Assembly (NCBI GenBank): GCA_019059635.1
Contig: JAGVRJ010000014.1
Location: 744,001 to 808,000, forward strand
Reading direction: 5' to 3'
Origin: Proales similis
Lineage: Eukaryota; Rotifera; Eurotatoria; Ploima; Proalidae
DNA: 64,000 nucleotides
Of the stretch, positions 1 through 9,803 are shown piece after piece. Under the pieces are notes generated by a model. That model was given only the letters and a program-made list of their open reading frames with translations, had not been told where the DNA came from and searched no databases. The first letter of the stretch is position 1; every line of letters begins with the position of its first letter. Made by a program: the position numbers and the translations under genes.

Positions 1-891
1 GGACTTTTTCTCAAACTCTTCCCGAATCTGCCGAATTGAGTTTGCCAGTTGTGACCTGAAAAATTGGCTCGAGTCTAGTCCATCTCGCTCGAGACACTTG
101 TTCCTCATGTCTTGAATCTCTTGCATATGTTGCTGACGTAACAGAGCAAGCTGCTCGTCCAAAAGGCTCTTCTCATTGGCGACCTCGAGGCCCAGCATTG
201 TCTCCGTGTCGAGCTCGATTGTGACCCGTTGAATTTCTTCGGTCAGTCGCTGAGCATCATCTTTGGCTGCTTTAACTTCGTCTTTGAGGTCATGCACTCG
301 AGAGCGAAGGAAGTTTATGTCAGCCTGAGTGGTGGCAATCTCCCTGTTCAAATGGTTCCGTTTGATGCGGTTCATGTTCTGATCGCTCATTAGCTGTTGC
401 CATTGGGCAGTCGCGCGCTCAGAGTCTTTCTCCATCGCTTCAATTTGAGCCTCAATCTGGCTCTTTTGCTCCATGTTCAGTTGCGCAATCTGTTTGGCTT
501 GATTCAATTCAGTCTCGTACATTTGGCGAATTTTCTCGCTCTCAATGCCTGAATTCTTCTTCAATAGACTCAGCTCTTGCAAAATCTTCTTGTTCTGTGC
601 CTCAAGAAAATGAACTTGCTTCACATATCTGGCAAGTTTGAGGTTCAGCGTACTCAGAGCGCCGACCTCTTGAGATTTGGGCGACTGAAACGAGCCTCCC
701 GACGGTTTGAGCTGAATCGCTTTGCTAAGGCATATGCTCGTGCTTGTTGAATTGCTGTTGTTCATTCTGCTGGCCGTCAATGGCGCGCTTTTTCGCACGA
801 TTGTGCTTCCCCTCGGCGCAATGTGTGATCGGTAACCATACACGACCGGGGCCAATACATCACGGGCTTCTGTTTGCTGTGACAAACTCAT
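1..891 (-). CDS. Cytoplasmic-type intermediate filament protein (N-terminal part, cut by window edge)
   Basis: Structural protein that should assemble into cytoplasmic filaments. The start is the ATG at 891-889; the frame stays open to base 1, giving about 297 residues without an intron. A Ser/Thr/Arg-rich head of about 75 residues is followed by the coil 1A start signature (LNLKLARYVKQVHFLEAQNK), which matches the family consensus LN.R.A.YI.KVRFLE.QN. A long heptad coil 1B follows, without proline, and runs off the edge near IRQIREEFEKK. The MYETEL and FLEAQN segments resemble the cytoplasmic filament proteins of molluscs, annelids and nematodes more than lamins. The head lacks an obvious nuclear localisation signal, although coil 2 and the tail, where a lamin would show its NLS and CaaX box, are outside the window. 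A lamin-derived protein such as tardigrade cytotardin remains possible. Confidence 0.82.
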   Translation of the reverse strand, partial: MSLSQQTEARDVLAPVVYGYRSHIAPRGSTIVRKSAPLTASRMNNSNSTSTSICLSKAIQLKPSGGSFQSPKSQEVGALSTLNLKLARYVKQVHFLEAQNKKILQELSLLKKNSGIESEKIRQMYETELNQAKQIAQLNMEQKSQIEAQIEAMEKDSERATAQWQQLMSDQNMNRIKRNHLNREIATTQADINFLRSRVHDLKDEVKAAKDDAQRLTEEIQRVTIELDTETMLGLEVANEKSLLDEQLALLRQQHMQEIQDMRNKCLERDGLDSSQFFRSQLANSIRQIREEFEKKS

Positions 892-1330
892 TTTAAGCTC
901 AGTATAGGCCTTCTACAAAATTGATTTCTTTGGCGCTTTTTTTCTTGTCTTTTTTGTATGCTCAGTAGACGAGCTGAGGTTCGATTAAATAGACGAGAGC
1001 CAAGGCCGGCCTGAACTTGGAGATCTGAACCTGACGACCCTCGGGCGACATTATGCTAATGAGGCGGCATGAGTCTGTGTGTGTGTGCGTCCAGTGAGTC
1101 GTGTCTGCTGTATAAATGGGAGGAACCAGTTTATGGGCTTGCCTGACCGGTCGAGTGTCTGACCACATGTTCACTTTCAAGTAAATCGTCGAAAAAGAAG
1201 ATTCGCGAATTTGCATCCGCCAGCAACGTCCGTGTTTGACCAAAGGATTTAAGCCCAGCCCAGTCTAACCTGATCGAAAAGCGTAGAATAATCGTGAAAT
1301 GATTTATTCACATTGGGAGAGCTGAGATGG
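892..1330. other. Intergenic region between filament gene and Rieske-DUF455 gene
   Basis: About 440 bases holding the promoter side of the filament gene and the 3' end of the Rieske-DUF455 gene. A TTTATT at 1303-1308 reads as AATAAA on the minus strand and is a fitting poly(A) signal just after the 1331 stop. A 93-codon minus-strand frame at 962-1243 shows no family resemblance and is judged chance. Confidence 0.6.
1303..1308 (-). terminator. Poly(A) signal of the Rieske-DUF455 gene
   Basis: TTTATT on the plus strand, AATAAA in the direction of transcription, 23 bases beyond the stop codon. Position fits, but the hexamer is short and could occur by chance. Confidence 0.45.
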
Positions 1331-2903
1331 TTAGTTCGGAACCAAGTTGCTTGGCTTGACCAAGGGCATGTACCACTTGCGGGCAAACGTCGTTAATTAG
1401 CCGAGGAATTAAGTTCAGGGGTTTACCTCTTCGCTGAAACCGGCAGTTCGTCGGCCTTCAGTGTCGAAAGGCGGTTTCAAATAGCCTTTGAAGTACTTCT
1501 TAACGATGCCGTGAAAAGTGCTGATGTAGTCGAGACCGTGCTTATCACACGCGTACTGAAACCATTTGAGGCCAGCAGCCACGTGTGTTACTTCGTCTCG
1601 GTACAAAATGTCCAAGACTCGAACAGACTCCTCGTCGCCCTGATTGAGAAATCTCTGCCTGGTCTGGGGATGAACATCTAGGCCTCGCGCCTCATGAACC
1701 ATGTGAACAATGGCCAATCGAGCCATGAAGTCGTCTTTTGTATCTGTGGCGGATTCCCACAAGCCATTGTGCACCGGCAAGGCGCCAAAATGGCTATCTA
1801 GCTCTTTGAGACGTGCCTCGAGTAAGCCAAAGTGCTAAAATAGCTTTCTCTGACTTTTAGACCTAAAACTATCTTGAGAGTGAAATTTACTTTGGTCTCG
1901 TCACAGGCAACTTTGATAAAATCGGAGAAAAACTCGTTCGGAAGACAAGAACCGTCTGGAAACTTGAGCGAACTGAATCTTGAAATAATGTCCCAGCAGA
2001 GGTCGATGGCCCACTGTTCTATATTGGCCAAAGAGTGAAGCAGAGCCACTCTGCTTGCCTTTAAAAGGAGACTAAGTCTAAGAGCCGCGGGGCTAAGGGC
2101 TTTAGCTTTACCAAAGTGCCACCTTTGCCTCGTCTAATCTTGGCTGGATCGACGATTTTCAGCTCTTCAAGGCGCGGTGGCTGCTCAGGTGGCAAGTAAG
2201 AGCCGATTTCTTTCAGCTTGCCATCTTTCCAATTTTCGGCAACTTGCCTTGTCAGTTCGACCTTCTCTTCAGGATGAGGAGTGTTTAAAATTTTCACTGC
2301 CCAATAACTCAGATGAGACTCGTTCTTCTGCTCGGTTCTCTCCTGATTAGTAGAGTCACGTTCTGCATCTCGTTCAGGCGTTTTTCCGTCGAATGTTGGT
2401 TTCGAAAGACTCAGCTGGGACGGCGAATTTATGTATAGATCGCCATTGACAACTTTGGTTTGAAATGTTTGTTGCTACTTGAACTAATCGTTAAATATTG
2501 TTTACTCCGAATTAAGATCGCACTCACCTTAAGGCCTGTGGATGAGTGTCCCGTGGCCAAGTCAAAGTCAAAGCTGTGCCATGGACAGACTATAAACAAT
2601 TTGGAGTCGAGCTCTTCGATGTCTCCTTGGTCAAGCGGTCCGCCCTCATGCGAACATCTGGCCTCGATCGCATAGAACTGCTCATTAGAGCGTTTAACGA
2701 GCAAAACGTCCTCGTCAATTTCGTCCAAGCTGTAGAGTCTTTGGAGAGTTTAAGTGAAAATGGCTGAAAGCGAGGCGAGACTTTCAAACAGACCGATAGC
2801 ATTTTGAAGCAGTGAAAGAATCGACTTTTCCCACATTTTGCCAATTACAGTCGAACACGATCGATTTGAGGGCGCCGATCAGATCTTGGTCAAGTTCTTG
2901 CAT
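1331..2903 (-). CDS. Rieske [2Fe-2S] - DUF455 (ferritin-like) fusion protein
   Basis: Predicted redox protein of unknown substrate. Start ATG 2903-2901. After a short N-terminus, the second exon (about 2730-2530) holds a Rieske site with both Cys-His pairs visible, CSHEGGPLDQG and CPWHSFDFDL. Further exons at about 2475-2112, 2058-1912, 1841-1424 and 1371-1331 give the DUF455 domain: YWAVKILNTPHPEEKV, KGGTL joined to ASRVALLHSLANIE, then EARGLD and RDEVTHV, which carry the Glu/His residues expected of a di-iron ferritin-like fold related to MiaE. Splicing GAG to TGG gives the expected EEWYMPLVK end and the stop at 1331. Each junction keeps frame and rejoins conserved motifs, so I read one gene rather than two. 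Inference: the Rieske centre may pass electrons to the DUF455 metal site. Both domains are known families, but the reaction is not known to me. Confidence 0.8.
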
Positions 2904-3222
2904 TCTGTCTCTTGACTTGGTTTTGAAAATTATTTCTCCCTTCAGTTTGAAATAAGCTTAACGTTTCATAATTAAGTTGGCGCCTTTCGATTACTCTGAA
3001 AGGCGGTAACATGGTCGAAACTGGCCAGAGTCAAAGATCATAGTGATGGCCTTCATTCAGACCTCAAGCGGATTTCTCACATGTCAAGAGTTGGTCAAAG
3101 CCATCAAGGTGAATGGTCGCAAGACCGATAGAAATGACTTGTTTATTGAATGATGAAAAGAGAGAACCGAATAAACAAGTTAACAAGAACATGAATGACT
3201 TCAATTTGGACTGGGCTTCCAC
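2904..3222. other. Short spacer with SmE 3' end
   Basis: About 320 bases between two minus-strand genes. It holds a probable SmE poly(A) signal (TTTATT at 3142-3147) and the promoter side of the Rieske-DUF455 gene. Nothing else recognised. Confidence 0.5.
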
Positions 3223-3755
3223 TTAAGCGGCCGCTTTCTCCTGCACCTGTTGGATAAGAGTAATGTTGTCTCCTTTGAGCAAGATTCGTCCTGGTTGTCG
3301 CAAAGATCAGTCTAGCGGATGGAAAACGGCTCGCTCTCAATGCCTTACCCAAATTGGTTCGAGTGTTCTTTTTGGTGTGAACTTCGCACGCGTCGTCGAG
3401 CACCAGATTCATGTACTCATCAAACCCCTTCGGATTTGATGCATTCAGAATTTCTAAATGAACAATTGAGAGGGCCATTCTGATTTACTATGATGCGTCC
3501 TTCGATTCGAATGTTGACTTGTTCGTAGACCCAAATCTGCACTTTTGTTTTCTAAATTGCAAATATAAAGAGAGCTGCAACCTTGGGCGAGAATGGAGGG
3601 CCAGTTCTTACGTTCTGGAGGTAGCGGAAGATCAGATTCTGAACGTAGAGCAATTGCGTTTTGATTTATTTAGGTTGATTAGATTTGAGGATTGTGGTAC
3701 TTACGATCGGCTGGACCATGACCTTCTGTACCTTTTGATTGCCTCGATATGCCAT
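3223..3755 (-). CDS. SNRPE: Small nuclear ribonucleoprotein E (SmE)
   Basis: Core Sm-ring protein of the U1, U2, U4 and U5 spliceosomal snRNPs. Five tiny exons spliced by eye give about 92 residues, the usual length: MAYRGNQKVQKVMVQPI, NLIFRYLQN, KTKVQIWVYEQVNIRIEGRI, then GFDEYMNLVLDDACEVH (Sm1 motif), and RILLKGDNITLIQQV (Sm2 motif) before the EKAAA end and stop. The Sm1 and Sm2 motifs with the GFDEYMNLVLDD core make the identification close to certain. All four introns have GT-AG borders; donors include gtaagt and gtaagg. Start ATG is 3755-3753. It is divergent from the CFDP1 gene, the two starts being about 334 bases apart, so a shared promoter region is likely. Confidence 0.93.
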
Positions 3756-4089
3756 TTTGGTGTTTATTAAATGTTCTGAAAGAGTTTTCCACAAAATTAA
3801 AGCGAAATTAACGTGAGCCGCTGAATAGCACTTCTACACGCATGAAGCAGGACAGTTGGACTCGGAAGCAGCTAAGCGACGTGACGTTAATTATTGTCCG
3901 CGAATGCAAACGAGTAATTGTTGACCGTCCATGGACATTTAATCATCATTCCGTCTGATCTGCATCTCGTCATCAAACCCGAAACTGAAACCTCGGACCT
4001 TTTTTACAATTGAATAAGCGAACAAATGAGAGATTTTACGGCGCGTTTTTCCAAACCGTTTTGCAACTGAAACTTAAATCTGCGATTTT
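3756..4089. promoter_or_regulatory. Shared upstream region of SmE and CFDP1
   Basis: 334 bases between divergent start codons. No TATA box in a convincing position and no clear motif; the inference of a bidirectional promoter rests on geometry only. Confidence 0.4.
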
Positions 4090-4983
4090 ATGGACCAAAT
4101 CGAGCGAGATTGGCGAGAGATACGAGACGAGTGTGTGTGTGCGGATCTTAAGATGTCTGACGAGAAAGAAATCAAGTCAGATCTAGTTGACAATGACAGT
4201 GAGGACAGTCAGGATGAAGACTACGTTCCAGATCCAACGGCTGATGAAAGCGAAGAGGAGCAGCAAGAAGTGGGGTAGGCTGAATTGGTTCAATTGTGAG
4301 AATTTCATTTTCAAGTCTCGAATGCCTCGAAAACAGAGTAAACCTGAAAAACGAGGAAGAAGACAATCCAGACAATAAGGACCCGCCAAAACCAGATGCC
4401 TACTCAAAAGAAAAAGCCGACCTGCTTTGGAATAGCTTTTTGGCGGACGTGAAAGAAAGCGAAACGAAGATGGCCGGACAACCATCAAATGATAAAAAGC
4501 AATCGACCTTGGCCACTTCGTGCAGTGAGCCAGAAACAAAAAAAGCTCTCAAGACAGACAACTCTAAATTCCAAGCCCAAGAATCCTCGGGGATTTCGGC
4601 TGCTAAAAAGTAAGTGAATTGCACCCTTGACTGGTGAAGAAAAGCAATAGTTATTTGTTGATGCAAAGAGCAAAACCCTCTGGCCTGGCTGCTGTTCTCG
4701 GACGAATAAATAAAAAGGACAAACTGAACACACTGGAAAAGTCAAGACAAGATTGGAACGTGTACAAACAGAGCGAACAGTTGGAAGACGAGCTCAAAGC
4801 ACATTCGAAAGGAAAGCAATCGTAAGTGGCTTGTTTCAAGTGACTATTGGCCTTTGCGCTAAATCTTCATTTAAAAAAAGGTATCTGGAGAGACAAGCCT
4901 TTCTTGAACGGGCAGATCATCGTCAGTTTGAAATCGAGCGTTCACTGCGCGAAAAAGAGAGAAAGCGGAGAGAAAATCCTTGA
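4090..4983 (+). CDS. CFDP1: CFDP1 / Yeti / Swc5 family BCNT-domain protein
   Basis: Subunit of the SWR1/SRCAP-type chromatin remodeller that exchanges H2A.Z. Four exons give about 230 residues. The N-terminus is highly acidic with the family's DEDYVPDP motif; the middle has a KADLLWNSFLADV segment typical of the family; the C-terminus is a complete BCNT domain: DWNVYKQSEQLEDELKAHSK, GKQS joined to YLERQAFLERADHRQFEIER, followed by a basic tail. Introns at about 4276-4316, 4611-4669 and 4823-4880 are GT-AG and preserve frame. The first ATG (4090) adds 21 residues before a second ATG at 4153; the latter gives the more usual MSDEKE-like acidic start, so translation may begin at either. Confidence 0.88.
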
Positions 4984-5124
4984 GACTCAACATCTCTAAG
5001 ATAGTTGTAATTTTAATGAATTTACTGTTTCAAAGCAAAGATACAAAAATTAGAGTAAAACTTTGAGTGAGAGAGAGAGAGAGAGAGGAGTTGGGTTAGA
5101 GGCAGAATGACGTCAAATTGAGCT
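4984..5124. repeat. Convergent 3' spacer with (GA)n microsatellite
   Basis: Only 141 bases separate the CFDP1 stop from the stop of the oppositely oriented Q-rich gene. A (GA)n run lies at 5069-5087. The two 3' UTRs must be short or overlap. Confidence 0.7.
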
Positions 5125-6459
5125 TTAGTTTGTGTTGACATATTGAGCCGGCGACAGTCCCTTTTTGATCGGCTCTTTTTTTCGCAGAATTGATTTCAGA
5201 GGCTTGTAATTCTCGTCGACTTCGTGAATCGGCTCCTTGTAGACATGTTCGGCTTCTGGCTCGCTTTTGCTTTTTGATTTAAGGTAATAATTGTCTTCGA
5301 TCACCACAGTGCGCCTTCTAGGTTTGACACTGCTCCTTTGAACCACGTAGCTGTATTGATCTTGGTCAGGGCTCTCAATAATCTCATAGCGAACTCGAGC
5401 GTTCTGCGGGTTCTTTACGCCCGCCTTGTCGGTCTTTATAGTTTTCTTTGTTGTCTGTGCCTGAGAGATCGGAATGGGTTGGGGATAAGTGGCGTTCTGC
5501 AGCACCGTCACCGGTCTGTTGGTGGTGGGAGCAGCAGGGATGTACTCCACGGGTGCTATGATCGGCTGCTGGTATTGATTCGCATACTGTTGTGGCAGGA
5601 CGTATTGAATCGGCTGTTGGTAGGGTTGATAAGTGCCTGTCGTCAGCTGCTGGTTTTGGGGCAGATAATACTGCCCTTGTGGTTGAGCTGGCCTCTGATA
5701 AGTCGGCTGGTAGTAAGGCGCCTCTTGCACATAAATCACTTGTTGACCTGCATGGTTGAGAAGTGGCGGCTGATATGAATGATTATTCACTATTGAGTGC
5801 CGCTGAGTTTTTATCTCTGGCAAGGCAGTGGTTGACAGTGAGCGCATTTTGTTTGGCAAAATAATCTCCTTTTTCACTTTTACAGGACGCCGATAGATGC
5901 TGGGGTCGACTTGGGAAATCTCTTCTAACTGGCCCTTATCCATAGTGTAAACTTGGCTCGTTTTGACAGGCCTACGCGAGTTGAGTAACTGGTAGGTCTC
6001 GCTTTTCGACCGATTTCTGTTTATTTGTGGCTGCTGATATTCCTCTTCTGGCTGGTCTGATTGCGCTTTGGATTTTATTTGATTGAGAGCCGGCTGGTCG
6101 AGCTCATAGCCGGGCGGCGGGTCAGTGCCAACATCTTGAAGAGAAGGACGAGGAGACGGCTGCGGCACTGGTTCTGGTTGCTTGGGTGTTTGCCCCAAAT
6201 GGCGTTCGTTGCGGGGGTGAATCGAGTAAACAAGACCTCTATCTTGCTCTCCTTGTTCGCTTCGCTGGATTTTCATGCTCGGATATTCGCTGAGGATAGA
6301 CTGTCGTCCTACCTCTAGACTGGGAGAGCCGGTTTTTGCCGCTTGCTCTTGACTCAATCCAAACGGCATGGCTTCTTTTTCGTCCTCTGGCTGAGTCAAA
6401 TACTCCGTGCCGAGCATCGGTGCTTGGTTATGTTCACTTGCCATGACTTGTAGGGTCAA
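5125..6459 (-). CDS. Q/P/Y-rich disordered protein of unknown function
   Basis: Uninterrupted frame of 444 codons, ATG at 6459-6457, stop at 5125. I do not recognise the family. The protein is predicted to be largely disordered: a charged N-terminal third with many Glu, Gln and Pro; two RRPVK motifs (RRPVKTSQVY and YRRPVKVKKE) in the middle; a Gln/Tyr/Pro-rich block with repeated PYQQP, QYxLPQ and YQQPI units; then a basic C-terminal part with VKPRRRTVVIEDNYY and LKSILRKKEPIK. The SILR tetrapeptide fits the SILK-type docking motif known in partners of protein phosphatase 1, but I saw no clear RVxF motif beside it. Length, even composition along one frame and its position between clear genes support a real gene. 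No signal peptide or membrane segment. Confidence 0.7.
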   Translation of the reverse strand: MTLQVMASEHNQAPMLGTEYLTQPEDEKEAMPFGLSQEQAAKTGSPSLEVGRQSILSEYPSMKIQRSEQGEQDRGLVYSIHPRNERHLGQTPKQPEPVPQPSPRPSLQDVGTDPPPGYELDQPALNQIKSKAQSDQPEEEYQQPQINRNRSKSETYQLLNSRRPVKTSQVYTMDKGQLEEISQVDPSIYRRPVKVKKEIILPNKMRSLSTTALPEIKTQRHSIVNNHSYQPPLLNHAGQQVIYVQEAPYYQPTYQRPAQPQGQYYLPQNQQLTTGTYQPYQQPIQYVLPQQYANQYQQPIIAPVEYIPAAPTTNRPVTVLQNATYPQPIPISQAQTTKKTIKTDKAGVKNPQNARVRYEIIESPDQDQYSYVVQRSSVKPRRRTVVIEDNYYLKSKSKSEPEAEHVYKEPIHEVDENYKPLKSILRKKEPIKKGLSPAQYVNTN

Positions 6460-7078
6460 ACTAGCAGACTCTAGCAGCTTCTTTCTTTAATTTTGCTTCC
6501 AAAAACATAACATTCGCACACGCTAGCGTCCCAGCACTAAAAAGGCCTCGCAAACACTTCACTTAATCAACTTGAATATTTTCCTCTGCTTTTATTTGCT
6601 TAGGTATTTTAAGTTTAAACTCGATAAACAAACGCGATTCAAATGTTTTTTTTTTCGGAGCCATGCTCGCCTCTTTAAAGAACACGGCACTGATTTATGA
6701 TGAAACTTTTAGGAAAACCTTAGAAACTCAACTCAGCAGTTCGACAGTTCGGAAAACGTGAACAGACGCCATGTCATTCAAGTTCTTTTTGCTTTCGTTT
6801 TCTGACGAGCTTTTTAAGCTAAATGCCGCTTGATGTGTTTATAACACTCTTAGTGCGCGAAAAGTTCTTACTGCTGCTGTGGTTAGCGTCATTCGACTCG
6901 GCTTGCGCCGTCTTCCAGATCAATCCAAAACAAACAGAGCCCGAACGGTCGATTGTTTGTTGGTAGCGCCAGTGCTTATGGTAACGCCCTTCAAACACCC
7001 CCTTAAGCCCCCTTTTGCGCATTTTCCTGTTCTCTCTATCTTTGTTTTTATTCAAGTTCGAACAGTGAACATGATTGT
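6460..7078. other. Intergenic region upstream of Q-rich gene
   Basis: About 620 bases between two minus-strand genes. It contains the promoter side of the Q-rich gene, a T-run near 6644, and the 3' flank of glycyl-tRNA synthetase. A 78-codon frame at 6819-7055 is unsupported by any motif. Confidence 0.5.
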
Positions 7079-9803
7079 TTAGTTAGACTGCGTTTCGAAT
7101 GCCGGATACTTTTGCATCACGTCAGACCAGGAGATCTTTGAGTCCGACAGCTGCTGGATTAGAGAGATCACCTCATCGATCTAGAAGTCATTGAAAGCGG
7201 CCGTAAAGTCTCACTCTAGTTTGACTCAAAAGTGTCTATCCAACTTACGTTCGCTCTAATTTGCTTCATCGAGTCCCTTTCACGCAGCGTGACTGTATGC
7301 GGCTCTTTTAGAGTGTCAAAGTCGATGGTGATCGCATACGGAATGGCAATTTCATCAGTGCGAGCGTATCTGCGGCCGATTGAACCAGAGCTGTCGTCGA
7401 TTTTGTGCGAAATGCTCGAGTTGGTCAGCTGTTGGGCTACACAGGCAATGAAAATGTGTCATGTGAGTCAAGTGATCGAGTGTCTGTGTTGCCTCACATA
7501 TTTGCTTAACCATTGGCTTGAACTCTTCGTTGTTGCTGAGCGGCAATACCGAGCATTTATAAGGCGCAATGATCGCAGGCAATGAAAGGTACTAAACAGA
7601 TCTTCGATGAACAAGACTTGGCACGGCTTGCAAATTTGCATCGCTTACGGTTCGCTGTTCGTCTCTCATCACAAAGCTATGCTCCCAAATGGCGTACATG
7701 ATTCGGCCGATGCCAAACGACGGCTCTATGACCGAGGGCACAATCTCTTCCTCTTTTGAGCAAAAAATTTAGCCTCGCAAGCCAATTGACAAAGAAGTCA
7801 TGTGTACCGTGAATTGTCTTTTGGTATCGCTTCACTTGAAGAACGCTGCTTTCCAGTGTAAACTGCTCATCGCCAATCTTTAAAGTGACACTGAATTTGA
7901 AGCATAAAGACGAAGAATGTTCAGTTCGCTGGAGCGCTTTGGTTGATTTCAACTTGACTACCTTGATGAGTTTTGCATCTGTTGTTCAATGGCCGCAATT
8001 TCTTGTTCGCTCAGATTTTTGAGGTGCTCGGTGATGACCTTGGCATTTTGCTTGAACAGCTTGCCGACCGTGCTCTTGTCAGCCTGGAGCTCGACTACGT
8101 CAATTACTTTGTGCAAACGAGAGTTAAGGCTTTGGCTTAAGCGATGCAAGCTTAGAGCAGATATGGGGGAAAGTGTAAGTTAAAAAGGATATAGGCTGAG
8201 GCAGCTGTTTCTGGGCAACGAGCTTGACGCCCGAGTGCTTTGTATGTTGAGTAAGATCATAGCAAGAACGGTCAGCGCATCCAACGCACTCGACCCAACC
8301 CTAGGCGAACAGAGCCATCAGCGAGCGGATCTGGCCAGTTTTCTACAATCTAGTTACGTATGAGGTGTGAATCTCGGCGTCCCAGCAGTCACAGGCGTAG
8401 TGAGCCATCTCGTTTGACATGTGCTGTCTGAATCGCAGCTTTTTCGGATTGACTCCGCATCTCGTCAAGAACAAATAGATTCGGCCGATGAAATAGCCGA
8501 GCGTTTGGTTGTTGATGAGGCCCTTTTTGGATCGAATCGATGAGTACTGAGGCGATTGGCAAGGCTTAGAATGGAGCAGACTTACTGAGGCAACCGCGTC
8601 GCCCAGTCGGAAAATTTTCGGCGACTCTCCTGAAACTTGATTGTTCGCCGAGTACAAGTTGACAAGAACGTCTTGGACGTCAACGAATTTCGGGTGGCTT
8701 TTGTCACTGGGGTCGACGAAATGCTCAATTTCTGCCATTGTGAACTCCCTTTAGCACGCGCAAAAGGTAAAAAGAGAACAGCTCCGGAGAATGCATCAAA
8801 ATTTTGCAAGCTCACCTCACTCTCAAAAGTCCAGCTCGTGGAGAAATTTCATTTCGGAATGAATTGCCGATTTGAGCGGCCGCAAACGGAAGTTTGCCTT
8901 GATTGAACTCCAGCAGGCGTTTGAAGTTGACAAACATGCCTTGAGCGGTCTCAGGTCTCAAGAAACTGCCGAGGTTGGTAATTAATCGGTGAATTGAGGG
9001 CGAGGCGCGTTAATTCACCACTAACCCCTGAATCTGGCCAGTGGGGCCGATGGACGTGGCAAACATGAGATTGAAGGGAATGGGCTCAGTGAGATCGTTG
9101 TTTCCAACCGGCGATTTCATGCCGTACTTAGTAATGACCTCGTGCATCTCGCTGGAGCTCATATTGTCGACTTGTCTGAGATAATCGGCCGCCTCTTTCT
9201 TGTTCTCTTCGCTCAACTTCTTGTCTTGAAGCATTTTCTCCAAGTTGGCTTCGATCAGATGGTCGGCGCGAAAGCACTCGCCCGTCTTTACGTCTTTGAC
9301 CATAAAGTCGGAGAAACGAGCCACATGTCCGCTGGCGACAAGCACGTTTGAAAGAGTGAGCATAGAGCAGTCAATCTCGAGCATTTGCTCCTCGAGAATG
9401 AAGAATCGCCGCCACTCGTTTATCAAATTGGCTTTCATGGCACAGCCCATGGGACCGTAGTCATAAAGACCATTAACACCGCCGTAGATGGCAAACGACT
9501 GATCGTAGAAGAAGCGTCTCTTGAGCAAGTCCTCCAGCTTAGACCGGTCGATCTTATCGTCCTTCGGCTCCAGTTCTTCGATTTTCTTTTCCAGAGCACT
9601 TTTGCGAATTTTGAGCTCGGCCACCGCTCGGGTGATGTCTATATCGGAGGCTTTATCAGCCTTGAGCTGACGAACAAGCTCGCCCTAATCAGCAGTGTCT
9701 CATTCAACAATTCAACCAAAGCCCAAACGTGCAATCATTGACTGACCTGTTCGGCGACTGCTTGTCTTAACGGAAGGAGCAGCTGTTCAACTTCAGGATC
9801 CAT
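7079..9803 (-). CDS. GARS1: Glycyl-tRNA synthetase, cytosolic class II type with WHEP domain
   Basis: Charges tRNA-Gly with glycine. Start ATG 9803-9801, stop TAA ending at 7079, about 700 residues after removing roughly eight short introns. The N-terminal WHEP helix pair is present ([20 protein letters not shown], then [18 protein letters not shown]). The catalytic domain starts with [20 protein letters not shown] and [15 protein letters not shown]; the class II motif 2 region is seen at about 8850-8700 as [16 protein letters not shown] joined to [15 protein letters not shown]. The anticodon-binding end closes with [19 protein letters not shown], matching the family C-terminus. In many animals one GARS gene makes cytosolic and mitochondrial forms from two starts; no convincing in-frame mitochondrial leader was seen upstream. 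Same strand as the neighbouring Q-rich gene, with no obvious functional link. Confidence 0.93.

Noticed and set aside
6819-7055. 78-codon minus-strand frame between the Q-rich gene and GARS
   Set aside because: Basic, low-complexity sequence without motif; lies in the 3' flank of GARS.
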